Positions 1 to 10,930 of a stretch of 64,000 nt of DNA are shown here, piece by piece; position 1 is the stretch's first letter, and every line of letters starts with the position of its first letter. The notes under the pieces are model-generated. The model did no database searches, was not told the DNA's origin, and was given only the letters and a program-made list of their open reading frames with translations. The stretch is taken from NCBI GenBank assembly GCA_947561715.1, contig OX387199.1, forward strand, positions 12,839,001 through 12,903,000, given 5' to 3'. The position numbers and the translations under genes were made by a program. This DNA comes from Ascidia mentula (lineage: Eukaryota; Chordata; Ascidiacea; Phlebobranchia; Ascidiidae).

Positions 1-318
1 CCAAACTCCCTGCAGGTGGTTTTTGCACGAACGTCACGTCATAGCAACTTGGCAATGTGGGTCTTTGCTGGAAGGTTTCGCTATGCTTCTTCAGGTAGTG
101 GTTACCTAGCGCCGTAGCATCGCTATCTAGCGAGCACTCGAACTGGTACCAAGTAGACCTGGGAGCATTCCAGCGAGTGGAAAACTTTTTTTTTGTCTGC
201 TCAACATACTGGGCTTTATATAATCATTGATACAGTGTGCGATCGACAGCCTGCCAGGGGCCTTTGGTTTCTTGATCTAGTTTTTATTTATTAATCACAT
301 TGTTTAGATTATATATAT
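1..318. other. No gene recognised
   Basis: I see no coding frame, RNA gene or clear repeat here. The stretch lies just past the truncated end of the minus-strand BEL/Pao integrase fragment and may be more of a decayed element. Confidence 0.4.
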
Positions 319-675
319 TTATTGCAAACTAGGAAGAGATTGCATGGATTTATCCCGGCGCGCGTAGCAGTCACGATCACTTGTGACGGTTGGAGGCAAC
401 CCTCCGGACGGATTTATCCTTAGCAAGTGATTAGGTGTCAATGGTGACTCACCAATGTCAATAATTGTATCCGGAGTCAGGGGTCGCGAGTTGATAATTG
501 ATTCCGCTTCAAGCAGAAACGTTTGCAGTTGATCATAGTTAAGGACTCGTTCGTTGGTCAGCAGGAAGAGGACGCGTCGAACAGATCGAATCATCCTTTT
601 CCAGGCACCTCCCATGTGACTTGCACCAGGTGGGTTAAAGTGCCTCTGAACTTCTTTCCTTTTGAAGAACTCTTC
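319..675 (-). pseudogene. BEL/Pao integrase C-terminal fragment
   Basis: The minus strand reads an integrase tail: an FNPPGASHMGG block, then WKRMIRSVRR, then an INSRPLT block and LTPNHLL. These are hallmarks of the end of the BEL/Pao integrase core (third catalytic region) leading into the DUF5641 tail. The frame continues upstream of the first Met to about 675, so the Met is not a real start. After CYARR the frame leaves the family pattern and stops, so the tail is cut off near 340. The protein differs from the integrase at 57998-58609, so it belongs to a related but separate subfamily. No LTR is seen on its left side within the window. It is non-functional by truncation. Confidence 0.85.
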
Positions 676-1028
676 TATTTGGTAACATTTTTTTTTTAAT
701 TTTTAAATTCGTAATATTTTACTAGCTATTAAAAGAAAGCAATGAAACAACTACAGACTTGTTTGTTTATTCACAAAACCACCAGCTACAGAAGAAATGA
801 TACAAAAAAGAAAATGATCCAGTTCACAAAGCACAAAAAATACAATATCCCCACAGAATTGTGTGAGCTGCAGACAAATCTCCACAGAATGTTATGATAT
901 AAACAAAAAACATTTTTTTGCATAAAAATGCCAACAGCAAACATGCCCCATGAATGCAGTTTTCCCAGGAAATGTACATGGCCGGCCCAAGACCTTTTTA
1001 ATCTGAAGATTCAGTAGCAAAGTAAGAG
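676..1028. other. AT-rich spacer, no gene
   Basis: Low-complexity AT-rich sequence between the integrase scrap and the first LTR. I see no coding frame or internal repeat. Confidence 0.4.
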
Positions 1029-1475
1029 TGTAGATTCCCAAACCAAAGGTTCGTTCTTTTCGTCACTGCTTTTGTTATGATTTTTATGTTTGGCATTTAC
1101 TTTACTTAACAAAGGCTGCGCAGTAGTTCTGCGCGGGCAGACCGCGTGTTAGGTTTTGCTTGCTTCTGGTGTTGCCAGCGCTTGGTAATGTGTTCTTGAA
1201 CCTAAGGATTCTATTTGAATAATTGTGTTTAGATTCTGTTTGAATAAGCTATGCAAAATTTGGAAATTTTGCCTGCTGACTAATCGGTCAAAAAACAGTT
1301 TGAAACCGTACCATTTTTGACGCCTTGTTGTGCCGGTCGTTCCTGTATCGAATATAGTGTCTGTTGTGTTCCGAGGGCTCGGCCACCTAGGAGAATTTGG
1401 GACGCGTTTGGGCTAAAGGCGAAAAACTGCTGTGTAGCGTGTAGCGCCGCCGATCCGCAGAAAAAGCACGTTACA
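1029..1475 (+). repeat. LTR of BEL/Pao copy 1 (5' side)
   Basis: The LTR begins TGTAGATTCCC and ends CACGTTACA, matching the LTR at 58656-59115 almost throughout. It shares the GCTGCGCAGTAG, TTGAATAATTGTGTTTAG and GACGCGTTTGGGCTAAAGGC landmarks. It is followed by a short leader and then the gag start at 1523. The 3' partner LTR lies at 3329-3421 plus 11469-11845, split by a MULE. Confidence 0.92.
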
Positions 1476-1522
1476 TACAAGTTTCAAACTGTCATTGTTA
1501 CAACCGTTTGTGACGTCACAAC

Positions 1523-3320
1523 ATGCCTGTCCTGACAAAGAAGAAGAGAAAACGGCTTGGCTGTGCATTAAAACAGTTACAAGATGATTACCTTGATGCT
1601 GAGAGGGTGATGTTCAACCGCGAAAGGAAAAAGAAGCAAGCTACACCGAGGTTATGAACCTGTGTGAAGATATGTCCGATGAGGCCACGATGCCGGGAAG
1701 TGTGTCTCGAAAAAGGGATTGTGTTCGAGGCAAGAACGAATTTGACACTCGCGTCAGGCAGTGGCTGCGAGACATTTCAACACCGGTGCCTGTCTCGGAA
1801 GCTGGTAGCCGTTCACCGCCCGCAAGTAGAACGTCGAAACGATGTGAATCCACTATTCACACTGGGAGCGTAAGATCTTCTAGGAACTCGACATACAGTA
1901 TTAAGTTAAAGGAAAGTCGTGTGAAGCTAAATCTTGCTCGTTTAGCACGCAAGCAAGATAAAGAACGAAAAGAAGAGGAATGAAAACAAGCCGAGTTCAC
2001 TCTTGAACGAGAACTAGATAAAAGAAAATTGGAAGCTGAAATCGCTGATCGCGAATCTTAACGGAAGTTAGAATTAGCAGAAGCCGAACTGAACGCATGG
2101 GAAGAAGTTGGGAGTGTTTGTTCGTTAAAATACGCACACCGAAAAGACAGAGTGTGTCCCAAGAATCCGGAAGATTTATGGTTCGAAGATCCTAAACCAA
2201 ATGAAATAAAGTTCTAGGAATTCGAACGTCCTAGTCGCGAAAAGGTACCACGTGATAACATTTACTCGCCACATAACGGACATACATCTACGGCACAGTT
2301 TAGACCTCATTATACGGAGGTTGGTGAACGTTTTCTGCCAAAACCACAAATAACAAAGTTTGATGACGACCCTATGGACTATTGGTCATTTGCAAATCGA
2401 TACAAAATTCATATTGCTAGCAGATTGGACTGTGATGATTTAAGACTTACATACTTGCTGCAACATTGCACGCTAAGTGTCAATGAAAAGCTGAGGCACC
2501 ATACGTCATCCTCAAACCCTGCAATCAGCTACGAACTTGCTTGGAAATAATTGTACGAACGCTATGGTCAACCACATATCATCGCTCGTTGCTTCGAGAG
2601 GAAGTTGCAAGAAAGTCCGAAGATTGGACGAAACGACCCTGACCGTTTGGAAAAGTTGGCCGTCCTCCTTAAGAGGTGCTGCGTATCATTGGCGGAAATT
2701 ACTGGTATGTCTACCGTAGATTCCGTCGGTTTTATTGTTGCTATTGCTAGCAAGCTACCTGTGGAGATGCAATGTAAATGGGTTTCTGTATCTGTTGCAT
2801 TGTAAAGGGAAACGGGTCGAGTCGCGAGTTTCGTGGATTTTGCAAATTTCGTTGTAAAGCAGAGTGAGGAAGCAAACTTGATGTATGGAAAAGGTCTCTT
2901 TCTTTCAGGCCCTGAAAAGAATCAAGGTATCAAACGACAAAAGGCGACGTCATACAACGCCATTTCTTCTACTGGTGCACAGAAATCGGTGCAAAACGAA
3001 CAACAGTCTACACAACGAAAGAAACCGTGTCCTTGTTGTACAAAGCCGCATGACCTCGACGTCTGCTATGCGTTTAAACGAAATTAGCATCGTGAGCGAC
3101 GACAATTTGTGAGAGCGAAAGGTTTGTGTTTCCGGTGTCTTGAAGTAGGACACATGGTTGTCGATTGTAGTAGTAAAATAGTTTGCCATGAGGAAGGTTG
3201 TGGAAGTGCATACCATCATGTGCTACTGCACAATCCGGCGAGACCCCGACCGACGGACGCATCTTCGGAGGACAAAAATGGAAATGATTCGAGGTCTTTG
3301 ACGCGGGGTAGTTGCTTGAA
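1523..3320 (+). pseudogene. BEL/Pao gag pseudogene (copy 1)
   Basis: This is a decayed Pao-type gag (nucleocapsid precursor of an LTR retrotransposon). It starts MPVLTKKKRKRLGCALKQ. Relative to the copy at 11891 it has lost about 27 bases near 1630, which shifts the frame. The body then follows the gag at 44313: SRKRDCVRGKNEFD, a charged Lys/Glu helix, the YWSFANRYKIH block, and zinc-knuckle cysteines ending with CFRCLEVGHMVVDC at about 3128-3170. Compared with that copy there are in-frame stops near 1981, 2058, 2214, 2547, 2803 and 3085. Pol is absent: gag runs straight into an LTR at 3329. The copy is certainly dead. Confidence 0.92.
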
Positions 3321-3328
3321 CAGTGCAG

Positions 3329-3421
3329 TGTAGATTCCCAAACCAAACTTTCGTTCTTTTCGTTACTGCTTTTGTTATGCTTTCTATGTTTGGCATTTAC
3401 TTAACAAAGGCTGCGCAGTAG
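3329..3421 (+). repeat. LTR, first 93 bp, split by MULE insertion
   Basis: Begins TGTAGATTCCCAAACC directly after gag and runs to GCGCAGTAG (3413-3421). The same nine bases recur at 11469-11477, where the rest of the LTR continues. They are the target duplication of the 8-kb element between. Confidence 0.93.
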
Positions 3422-3583
3422 GGTAGATGCTAAAGAACCGTCACCAGAATTAGTCGAGATATGCAAATTCCATAGAAATCTCGGAAACATAGAAATCAGC
3501 GCGAACGGTAATTGAACAAAGCAATCACCTGGGGTTTAAACACATGTATTATCAATGTAAAAATCACATAATAATTTTAAAAC
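3422..3583 (+). repeat. MULE left terminal inverted repeat
   Basis: Pairs in reverse complement with 10777-10927 over about 150 bp with few mismatches. Shared landmarks include CCAGAATTAGTCGAGATATG and ACACATGTATTATCAATGTA. The plus-strand gene starts about 240 bp inside, so promoter signals may lie in or just after this repeat. Confidence 0.93.
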
Positions 3584-3822
3584 AGTTGCCTTCAGCATAA
3601 CTTAATGCTAATGTCTTCTATACCTAATGTCATGGATGTTGCCGCATCACACAATGAATGGCGGGAAAGCAATCACGCGAGTCTTTTATGCAGCGTGCGA
3701 ATGCGTTTGGGTGATTTTGCGTTAACGGTTTGCACCCAGGCATAATAACAACAATTTAATCTATCTAACTAACTGTTTGTAATAGTATGCTTTTATTTAT
3801 TATTTTGTTTATTAATTTAAAG

Positions 3823-5480
3823 ATGGAGACGAAAATTACCTGTAACACCATTAATTCGGTGGTGGTCCACCACCACCACCAACCGCAGCAGCAGCAGCAG
3901 CATCACCGAAGGCGCCGCAAAAGGTAGGAAAACAGTTTTGCAAAGTCCTTTTTTGATTTTTACTGTTTTACAGATTTCTTCCGTTTGAAGAGTTTGAACG
4001 GCTGCAATCGTAAGATGCTTTTCATACATTATTTTTACAAAATTCCATTCACAACTTACTAACTAACACAACTTTTTTTTAAATAGAATAAACAGAATAT
4101 CAAAAAAAGCAAAGTAAGTAGTGTCCCATATCATACGTTGGCAGGGAAAGCATTTTTTTTTCCTTTACAGATGGGTCCCAGAAGACATTTTTTTGGGAGG
4201 AATTGTAAGATAATAATCTTTGTACTGTAAACATAATTTTTTTTTGTTAGTCTGTAATATTTTTGATTGATAAGTAGACTTTACACGCTGTTAAAGGGCA
4301 AAGTGTTCAATCTTATTGTGAAGGATTTGCCTATTAAATACCAATCAGTTTTAATTTAATATATTTTGTTCCTGTTTCAGAGGCAAGTAGAGAAGGAGGA
4401 CGATGTGAGTATATATTGTCTTATACTAATCTAACGTTGTGTATCAGTTTTAATTTAATATGTTTTGTTTCTGTTTCAGAGGCAAGTGGAGAAGGAGGAC
4501 GATGTGAGTATATATGGTCTTATACTAATCTAACGTTGTGTATCAGTTTTAATTTAATATGTTTTGTTCCTGTTTCAGAGGCAAGTAGAGAAGGAGGACG
4601 ATGTGAGTATATATTGTCTTATACTAATCTAACGTTGTGTATCAGTTTTAATTTAATGTGTTTTGTTTCTGTTTCAGAGGCAAGTAGAGAAGGAGGACGA
4701 TGTGAGTATATATTGTCTTATACTAATCTAACGTTGTGTATCAGTTTTAATTTAATATGTTTTGTTTCTGTTTCAGAGGCAAGTGGAGAAGGAGGACGAT
4801 GTGAGTATATATGGTCTTATACTAATCTAACGTTGTGTATCAGTTTTAATTTAATATGTTTTGTTCCTGTTTCAGAGGCAAGTAGAGAAGGAGGACGATG
4901 TGAGTATATATTGTCTTATACTAATCTAACGTTGTGTATCAGTTTTAATTTAATATGTTTTGTTCCTGTTTCAGAGGCAAGTAGAGAAGGAGGACGATGT
5001 GAGTATATATTGTCTTATACTAATCTAACGTTGTGTATCAGTTTTAATTTAATATGTTTTGTTTCTGTTTCAGAGGCAAGTACAGAAGGAGGACAATGTG
5101 AGTATATATTGTCTTATACTAATCTAACATAGTAATCCGTTTCTTTTTGTTTGTAGAAAGAAGTTAAAAGAAAAGTTGTAAGTATAAAATGAGCCAGTCT
5201 CAGTACATATACACTGTAACTAAACTTTGCATCCAATAGCAATACTCTGTAAATATACTAAAATGTGGTAATGTTGTAGAAAATTTGCCAAGGATTTTTG
5301 CAAAATATGCAGAAGTATGTCAAATTTATTTAGCAAATAATTCTGCAGATTAATGTTTTCTGTATTTTGTAGGAGGATGATCAGACCGTTGTAAGTACAA
5401 CAAATATCCTGCGACTAGATGCACACACACTGTTGCTAAAGTTTTTTATTGTTTCACAGAAAAATGGAGAAAAGAAATAA
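3823..5480 (+). CDS. 15-exon gene with eight tandem microexons (149 aa), unknown function
   Basis: I reconstruct a spliced gene from splice sites and phase. Exons: 3823-3923, 3974-4009, 4087-4113, 4171-4204, eight 24-nt exons (4381-4404 and every 99 bp to 5074-5097), 5157-5177, 5373-5390, 5460-5480 (stop TAA). Every intron is GT-AG, mostly with GTAAGT/GTGAGT donors and pyrimidine-rich acceptors. Phases agree at all junctions (2,2,2, then 0 throughout). The predicted protein has a His/Gln/Arg-rich start (HHHHQPQQQQQHHRRRR), a segment containing FLPFEEFERLQ and WVPEDIFLGGI, then eight copies of RQVEKEDD or close variants, then a Lys/Glu/Asp-rich tail. It is highly charged and probably nuclear, but I recognise no family. 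It lies inside the MULE, converging on the transposase gene. It could encode an accessory protein or a captured host gene. The structure is inferred; no transcript is available. Confidence 0.72.
4381..5156 (+). repeat. 99-bp tandem exon-intron array (8 units)
   Basis: Eight units, each a 24-nt exon plus a 75-nt intron. Units differ at only a few sites, for example AGTAGAG versus AGTGGAG in the exon and TTTCTG versus TTCCTG before the acceptor. The last exon has drifted (RQVQKEDN). Each intron has a TACTAATCTAAC branch-point-like motif and ends TTTCAG. Because 24 is a multiple of 3 and all units are phase 0, gaining, losing or skipping units never breaks the frame. Confidence 0.93.
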
Positions 5481-5957
5481 AAAAAATTAATGCACTTAAG
5501 TTGTGATTTGCAAGTCTTAAACAAGGTGTTAGTGTTATTCAGTCTATGTTTGCACAGGATTTCCAACCACGGCTGAGGGAGCCATCCTGCATGTGGTCGT
5601 TGGTCATTTTTGATAACCCAGAAGCCTCGCCAATAGCCATATCAAACTGGGTCTTTCATAAACTATTTGTTACAAGGTTAGGGCTCAGCAAGTTAAGGTT
5701 AACCACACTTTTACAAGCGTTCAGCTAGCATCCGGTAAACCTATGCTAGCTAGTCGGTAACCACACTAAGCGTTCAGGCACATCACAATGTAATGGCTTA
5801 ACGGTCAACCACATTCATACACAAGGGAAGTTTCATTTTGTCATAAACCTCATCCTTGTGCAGAACGTTCCGACTGTCTTCGTTGGTTGATCACACTTGC
5901 GTTCAACTATGCCTTTGCCCTTACAGAATGATTTATGCATTTAAAAAATATGTGTAT
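5481..5957. other. Region between convergent MULE genes
   Basis: Holds no confirmed gene. A plus-strand frame from about 5546 to 5728 follows a TTTGCACAG acceptor-like site and reads MWSLVIFDNPEASPIAISNW. It could be an alternative last exon, but I cannot place it in a family. Around 5690-5890 are repeated CACACT/GCGTTCAG-type short motifs. Confidence 0.35.
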
Positions 5958-6785
5958 TTACATTGGACAAACAAAGAATTTATCTTTCTTGGCATATTCT
6001 AATGAATAGTTAACACACTTTAAATGAAACCATTGTTTGCATCGAGTGCATTCAATCCAGACAAGTTCCGAAGAGTCGTCACCTTTATCTTTACATGATT
6101 TGCACACATCCTTGTTTGTTGTATTAGTAAGGCATTTGCCAGCAATCAAGTTTAAGATTTGCATTCGGTACCCTTTAACAGAACCAAATTGTTGTAAACA
6201 TTGTCCTGATGCTAGCCATTTTGCATACATGCAAATCATAACTCCACAATTGGATCCATCTGGCTGCTGTTCTCTTTCTGGAGTCACCACGGAAGCAATT
6301 TTCCAACCAAACTTGACAGCTAATAGATAATTAACCATCTTTCGTGCAGTGGAAACATAATCGTCTGTTTCCTTGCAGGGCATTGACATTGGATCAATGT
6401 AGAGCAGTGTTTTTCTTTCAATATGAACAACTAAAAGTACCCAATGACAACCAGAAGGGTTCCAGGGTATAAAAATCAGCCGTTTTTGCTGTACATTAAC
6501 ACCCTTCCAAATGTTTGTAATTGACACTCTTATTTGTAATGCTTGAGCTACAGTTGAACATGTATATATGGTGTGTTCAAACATGGAAGTTAATTGCCAT
6601 AGGTAGCTGTTGATGATTTCATCATAAAGCCAACCAATATGAAATCGGCTGTCATGCTTTTGCAAAACACAAACTTCGCCTGCAGGCAATTCGTCATCCA
6701 GTGATTTCAATTCCAAAAAGGAGCTTGAATGAGGTCCATTTTGCAAAGCTTTTTTTATGGGATTATAAATTTTAATGATCCACAA
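5958..6785 (-). CDS. Ulp1-type cysteine protease with C-terminal PHD finger
   Basis: A 275-residue frame. The middle carries the C48 (Ulp1/SENP) protease signature: His in SGCHWVLLVVH, Asp in LLYIDPMS, then QQPDGSNCGVMICMYAKW with the oxyanion Gln and catalytic Cys. This family cleaves SUMO or other ubiquitin-like tags. The last about 50 residues form a PHD-like zinc finger (CKSC, then WIECTRCKQWFHLKC) that ends VCPM, so the final Cys of the C4HC3 set is missing. The frame overlaps the end of the SWIM-bearing transposase by 14 bp in another frame. The two may therefore be one protein joined by a short intron, or separated by a frameshift. The printed start is not trustworthy. Ulp1 domains are known in plant Kaonashi MULEs; here one occurs in an apparently animal element. 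Confidence 0.82.
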   Translation of the reverse strand: MWIIKIYNPIKKALQNGPHSSSFLELKSLDDELPAGEVCVLQKHDSRFHIGWLYDEIINSYLWQLTSMFEHTIYTCSTVAQALQIRVSITNIWKGVNVQQKRLIFIPWNPSGCHWVLLVVHIERKTLLYIDPMSMPCKETDDYVSTARKMVNYLLAVKFGWKIASVVTPEREQQPDGSNCGVMICMYAKWLASGQCLQQFGSVKGYRMQILNLIAGKCLTNTTNKDVCKSCKDKGDDSSELVWIECTRCKQWFHLKCVNYSLEYAKKDKFFVCPM

Positions 6786-9700
6786 CAGCAGGATCTAATA
6801 CCATGTACACTGAGCTGTGGTACCACTCTGGTAGGCTATACCAACCAACATCTGAAAACTTGTTAAAAACTGCAAACATGTGCTTGCATGGTAAAAAATG
6901 CAGTGTAAAATCAATGCATGTGCATTTTGGAAATTCACTACCACTACCAAGTTTTACATTGTACACTTCACATGTGGAACTGCTCACTACAGTAAACACA
7001 TTGTCTCCTATTCTACAAATTCTACCTTCCTCAACATTCACAGACTCTCCTATTCGTTTAATACAATGTTGCACCACCTTTTTTGGTCGATTTTGTAGAT
7101 AGGTGGGAATGTTTTCATTGTAACTTCTGTAATTGCTTGATGACCGCAAGTTTTCTTGTTTGTATCTATTCAAAATGTGTCTTGTCATTGAGCTCTGGTA
7201 AAGCACTAGTGATAAAACACAATAACTTACTTGTTCCAACCGTTTGGCAAAAATTCCTTATGTAAAATAGTAATTAGGCCAGACAGGGACTTGTCAGTCC
7301 TAAATCTGACATGACATTCTTTCAAAACACGATTTTGTCTCTCCACACCATTGTTTGTGCGAATGAGAACCTTCAACTCGGCTCGATGCAACCACAACCA
7401 TCGCTGAAATACATTTATGGTTTACCTTATATTTTATATCTCTGCCTATACATACCTTTTTTTTCTTTGAGCCAAATATTACTGAAGTACTTCTGCAGTT
7501 TTACATTATTTTTCCAGTGTGAGCTGGACTGTAAAAACTGCAATGCTTTTTCATAGCTTTCTACACATTCTGCACTTGCAACATTTCTCATTAGCGCAAG
7601 CACTTCGTCCTTGTGTTCACCCACATTGTTGTCAGACTTTCTGACCCATCTTTCCCATGCCTGTTCTCGATGGAAATCACAAATAAGGACATGTGTATCT
7701 GGAAGCATATTTTGTTTGTTGAATGTTTGTTAGCACCTGCAAATTTTGCAATGCCTACCTGCAAAAACACTCTCAATAGCATGTATTTCAGCATCACATT
7801 TATCAACCATAAAATAGTTTGGTTTCCAAGAAGGTGCCCAAGTTTTTAAAATGGACAATGCCTCCTCAATGTCCAATTGTCGCTCATTTTGTGTAATAAA
7901 GCTGGCCACAACTTGGTAACCAACATTTGTTTTCACACAAAGAAAAAATAAAGGAAGGGCATACTTGGATGTTTTGTAGGTAGCATCAAGTAAGCAAATA
8001 TCTTGCCCATAACGAATCAATAAATTGAGTTGCCAGGCAAACTGGTGTACAAACAACATAGTTTGTTCGGATTTAATTACTGTTGCTGATTCCCCATTAT
8101 CAATAACATCAGGTTCCTTGCCAGCAATGTAAGGACGGAAATATATCTTATCATTTGAATCACCACTTTTTTTCCATTCATCAACTAAGTTTTGGACATT
8201 GGTTTGATCAATCTTTGCCAACCTGTATTTTGAAAAAGCTCGATAGTAGTGGTTTCGCACATCCTTTTTAGTAGGATAAAATCTCCTATTTGAAAGGGTT
8301 GGTCCATCTTCATTTTTAAAGAGTTCATGGGCTACATAGTGTTTCAGGCCTCTCAAAATTTCCTCAATACTGTTTACTCCTTCGGTGACCAGTTCATCAA
8401 TTTTTGTAATTAACCTTTGATCAATAGGTTGTAGAAATCCAGCAGCCTTTATAATTGGAAGGTAGATACTACTTTTTGGTGTTTAATCACACAGCATTTT
8501 AAATTTGTACATACTTCCCCTACGACATGACCTGAATGATCAGCATCCATCGGAAAGCGAATGCTGCAAGCCAGTTCCTTCACTAACATTCTATCATTGA
8601 TTGTTAATAGATCTTTAATTATGGTGCTTATTTTGACCTTGCTAAATTCATCATTTGGGGATGCCTTGAAAATGTGCAGGTTAATTGGAGCATAAAGAGG
8701 TTATGTATAACAAACATTTTATTGTTGGTTGTTAAGAAGTAAAAACATACCCAAAACTGTGGAAATTTCATAATTTTTTGAACAAATATAGTCGCCTTGC
8801 AATTTTTTTTCTTTGTTCCTTGAACACACAACCTCTTTTTCAATGGATTTGGGTGATCTTGCAACTAAAAAAATTATGAAAAGTCTGTTAGCAAACTAAG
8901 CACCATGTATCACAAAATTTACATGTTTGGGGAGAGACACTGCCTGTTTTTCTTTCTTCATCTTGTTGTGATCTTTTCCTTGATGACATTCCAAACACAC
9001 ACTTCCCAAAATAACGTATGGAATTTTGGGAATATTTGTCCCAAGATATTCGACTTTTGGAAATGTCTGCAAAAATGATATATTCTGCTAGTGTTTGCTG
9101 TTCAAAAATGTATTTACGCCTCCTCCAACTTGTGTTGACATACCAAATATTCTCTTATTCTGTACAATAAACTTGGTTAATGTCGAAACTTCAAACTTTT
9201 CTATCAGTCTGTAAGCCTCATCCATTGAACAAACCCACTGTAATATTGTAATGTTAAAGTACACGAATTTCTAAAAATACGTAACAACTCGAACCTTCAG
9301 CTCATCCTTCTCCAACTCACTTAAACTCTCACATATCTGCTGCTCCAATACACATTTATGCATTAACACCTCTTATAAGGAGAAAAATAAATAAACAAAC
9401 CATTTCACTAGCTGCATTTTTTGGCTCAAACTTGACTTTTACAAGTTTTGCACAGAAAATATTTTCCTGCAGTCCATCTGAGTCTTTGAGAGAAAGGCGC
9501 TTATTAATCTCCTTGCGTGCCTTTCTGAGTTGGTGACATTTATCCTTATTCTAAGCAGAAACATAGGGTAAGGTTTTGTATGTAACATACTTTTGTTCTT
9601 TGTGAAATTAAGAGTTTAATATAATTACATATACTAAGTTACCCCACAAACATTTGTGAATAACATTTACCATATTTGTGTACTCCAAAAATTGTAGTAC

Positions 9701-10407
9701 ATGTAAAATTGACACCGAATAGTAGCATTGGCAATTTTTGCGAATTGCAAAACTTTTATCAAAATGCCAAGACGTTTTCCAGCCTTCCTCTTGCACAACC
9801 ACATAAGGAATGCCTGCAGCCTCATTCCAATGAACAGGGCATTTATGTGCATCTTTGTAATCTAGTAAAAAAAAAACTTCACTTATGTGGCAGCCTAGTC
9901 GGTCCAACAAATGTTGGGTAATATCACTTACCAAAATGTTTGACTGTTGAGTCCTTCAATTTAAGTTGTAATGATTTTTCAAACAGTTGCACCGAATTCA
10001 TTGCATCTTCTTTTAACTGAAACCACTACAACAGGAAAAACATATAACAATATACCTAAAATATTTGTAAATGCTTGCTTGTTTTATTGACATACCTTTT
10101 CAGCTGTGTTTGTGGATTTAAACAAGCCCACATTGAAGGTCATTACAGGTATGGGGCTGTAACAAGGTTTGCACTTTACAGACATGTTTACAACATTAAA
10201 AAAAAAAAATTTATTCTCGCACAATGAAACAAGACTTTTATCTCCTAACATTTCACATGCTATCAAGCTAGGCTTTTTTGGGGGATTGTAAATAAAAGTA
10301 TTTGTTTCATGGTACCAGAAAAACAGAATAATGAAAACACAATATGTCTGGCAGCAATTTAGGCACAACAATAAACGTAAAATACATTTTTGGGCAAACA
10401 TTACCAT
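6772..10407 (-). CDS. MULE transposase gene (multi-exon): zinc-binding N-terminus, CaRF-like region, DDE core, SWIM finger
   Basis: Coding blocks run from about 10407 to 6772, separated by short GT-AG introns; examples are exons 10096-10407 and 9932-10017, then blocks near 9860-9670, 9550-9400, 9300-9130, 9070-8930 and 8860-8760. The 7730-8356 block has FYPTKKDVRNHYYRAF and a WKKSGDSNDKIYFRPY stretch, resembling the CaRF/ALS2CR8 region. It then has the MULE core: LLDATYKTSKYALPLFFLC with the first Asp, and FMVDKCDAE with the second. The next block has CDFHREQAWERW, and the next has NNGVERQN with the likely catalytic Glu. The last block (6772-7239) has a SWIM finger, CTCIDFTLHFLPCKHMF. This enzyme would cut and insert the element at its inverted repeats. 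No early stop was noticed in the blocks I read, so it may be recently active. Exon borders other than those stated are approximate. Confidence 0.85.
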
Positions 10408-10776
10408 GATTGATTCATCCCTTTAGAATGTGCACATCGTATGCAGTTTCGAAAATGGCGCCTTTCCTTAAAGTCGAAACATTCAAACTCATCAAAAAAA
10501 TACATAGTCTACTTCACTGTTTCTTTTACAAATCTCAACAGAAATGTGAAAGAAGCTGTAACGTAAAAACAGTATTGTATAGGCCTACTAGTCTATTGCA
10601 GTTATCAACAAACCTTTTGCTTCATAAAAACCCGGACAAACGCATTCGCATGCCGCAAAAGACGCCTGTTCACGTGATTGTTTTCCCGCCAGTTACCTTC
10701 CAACGCAACGAGTGCATAGCGGTATGTCAACTTAAAAGCAGTTTGCACGTTGCCTCTTGTAATGCGATTCGAAATA

Positions 10777-10927
10777 AAATTATTATGTGATTTTACATTG
10801 ATAATACATGTGTTTAAACAGCAGGTGATTGCTTTGTTCAATTAACATTTGCGCTGATTTCTATGTTTCCGAGATTTCTATGGAATTTGCATATCTCGAC
10901 TAATTCTGGTGACGGTTCTTTAGCATC
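10777..10927 (-). repeat. MULE right terminal inverted repeat
   Basis: Reverse complement of 3422-3583. It stops at GGTTCTTTAGCATC; the expected last four bases TACC occur only after the MITE, at 11465-11468. Confidence 0.92.
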
Positions 10928-10930
10928 AGT

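Noticed and set aside
4416..5132. A 238-codon repetitive plus-strand frame (SYTNLTLCISFNL repeats)
   Set aside because: It reads through exons and introns of the 99-bp array in the wrong frame. It is open only because 99 is a multiple of 3. The spliced exon frame is better supported.
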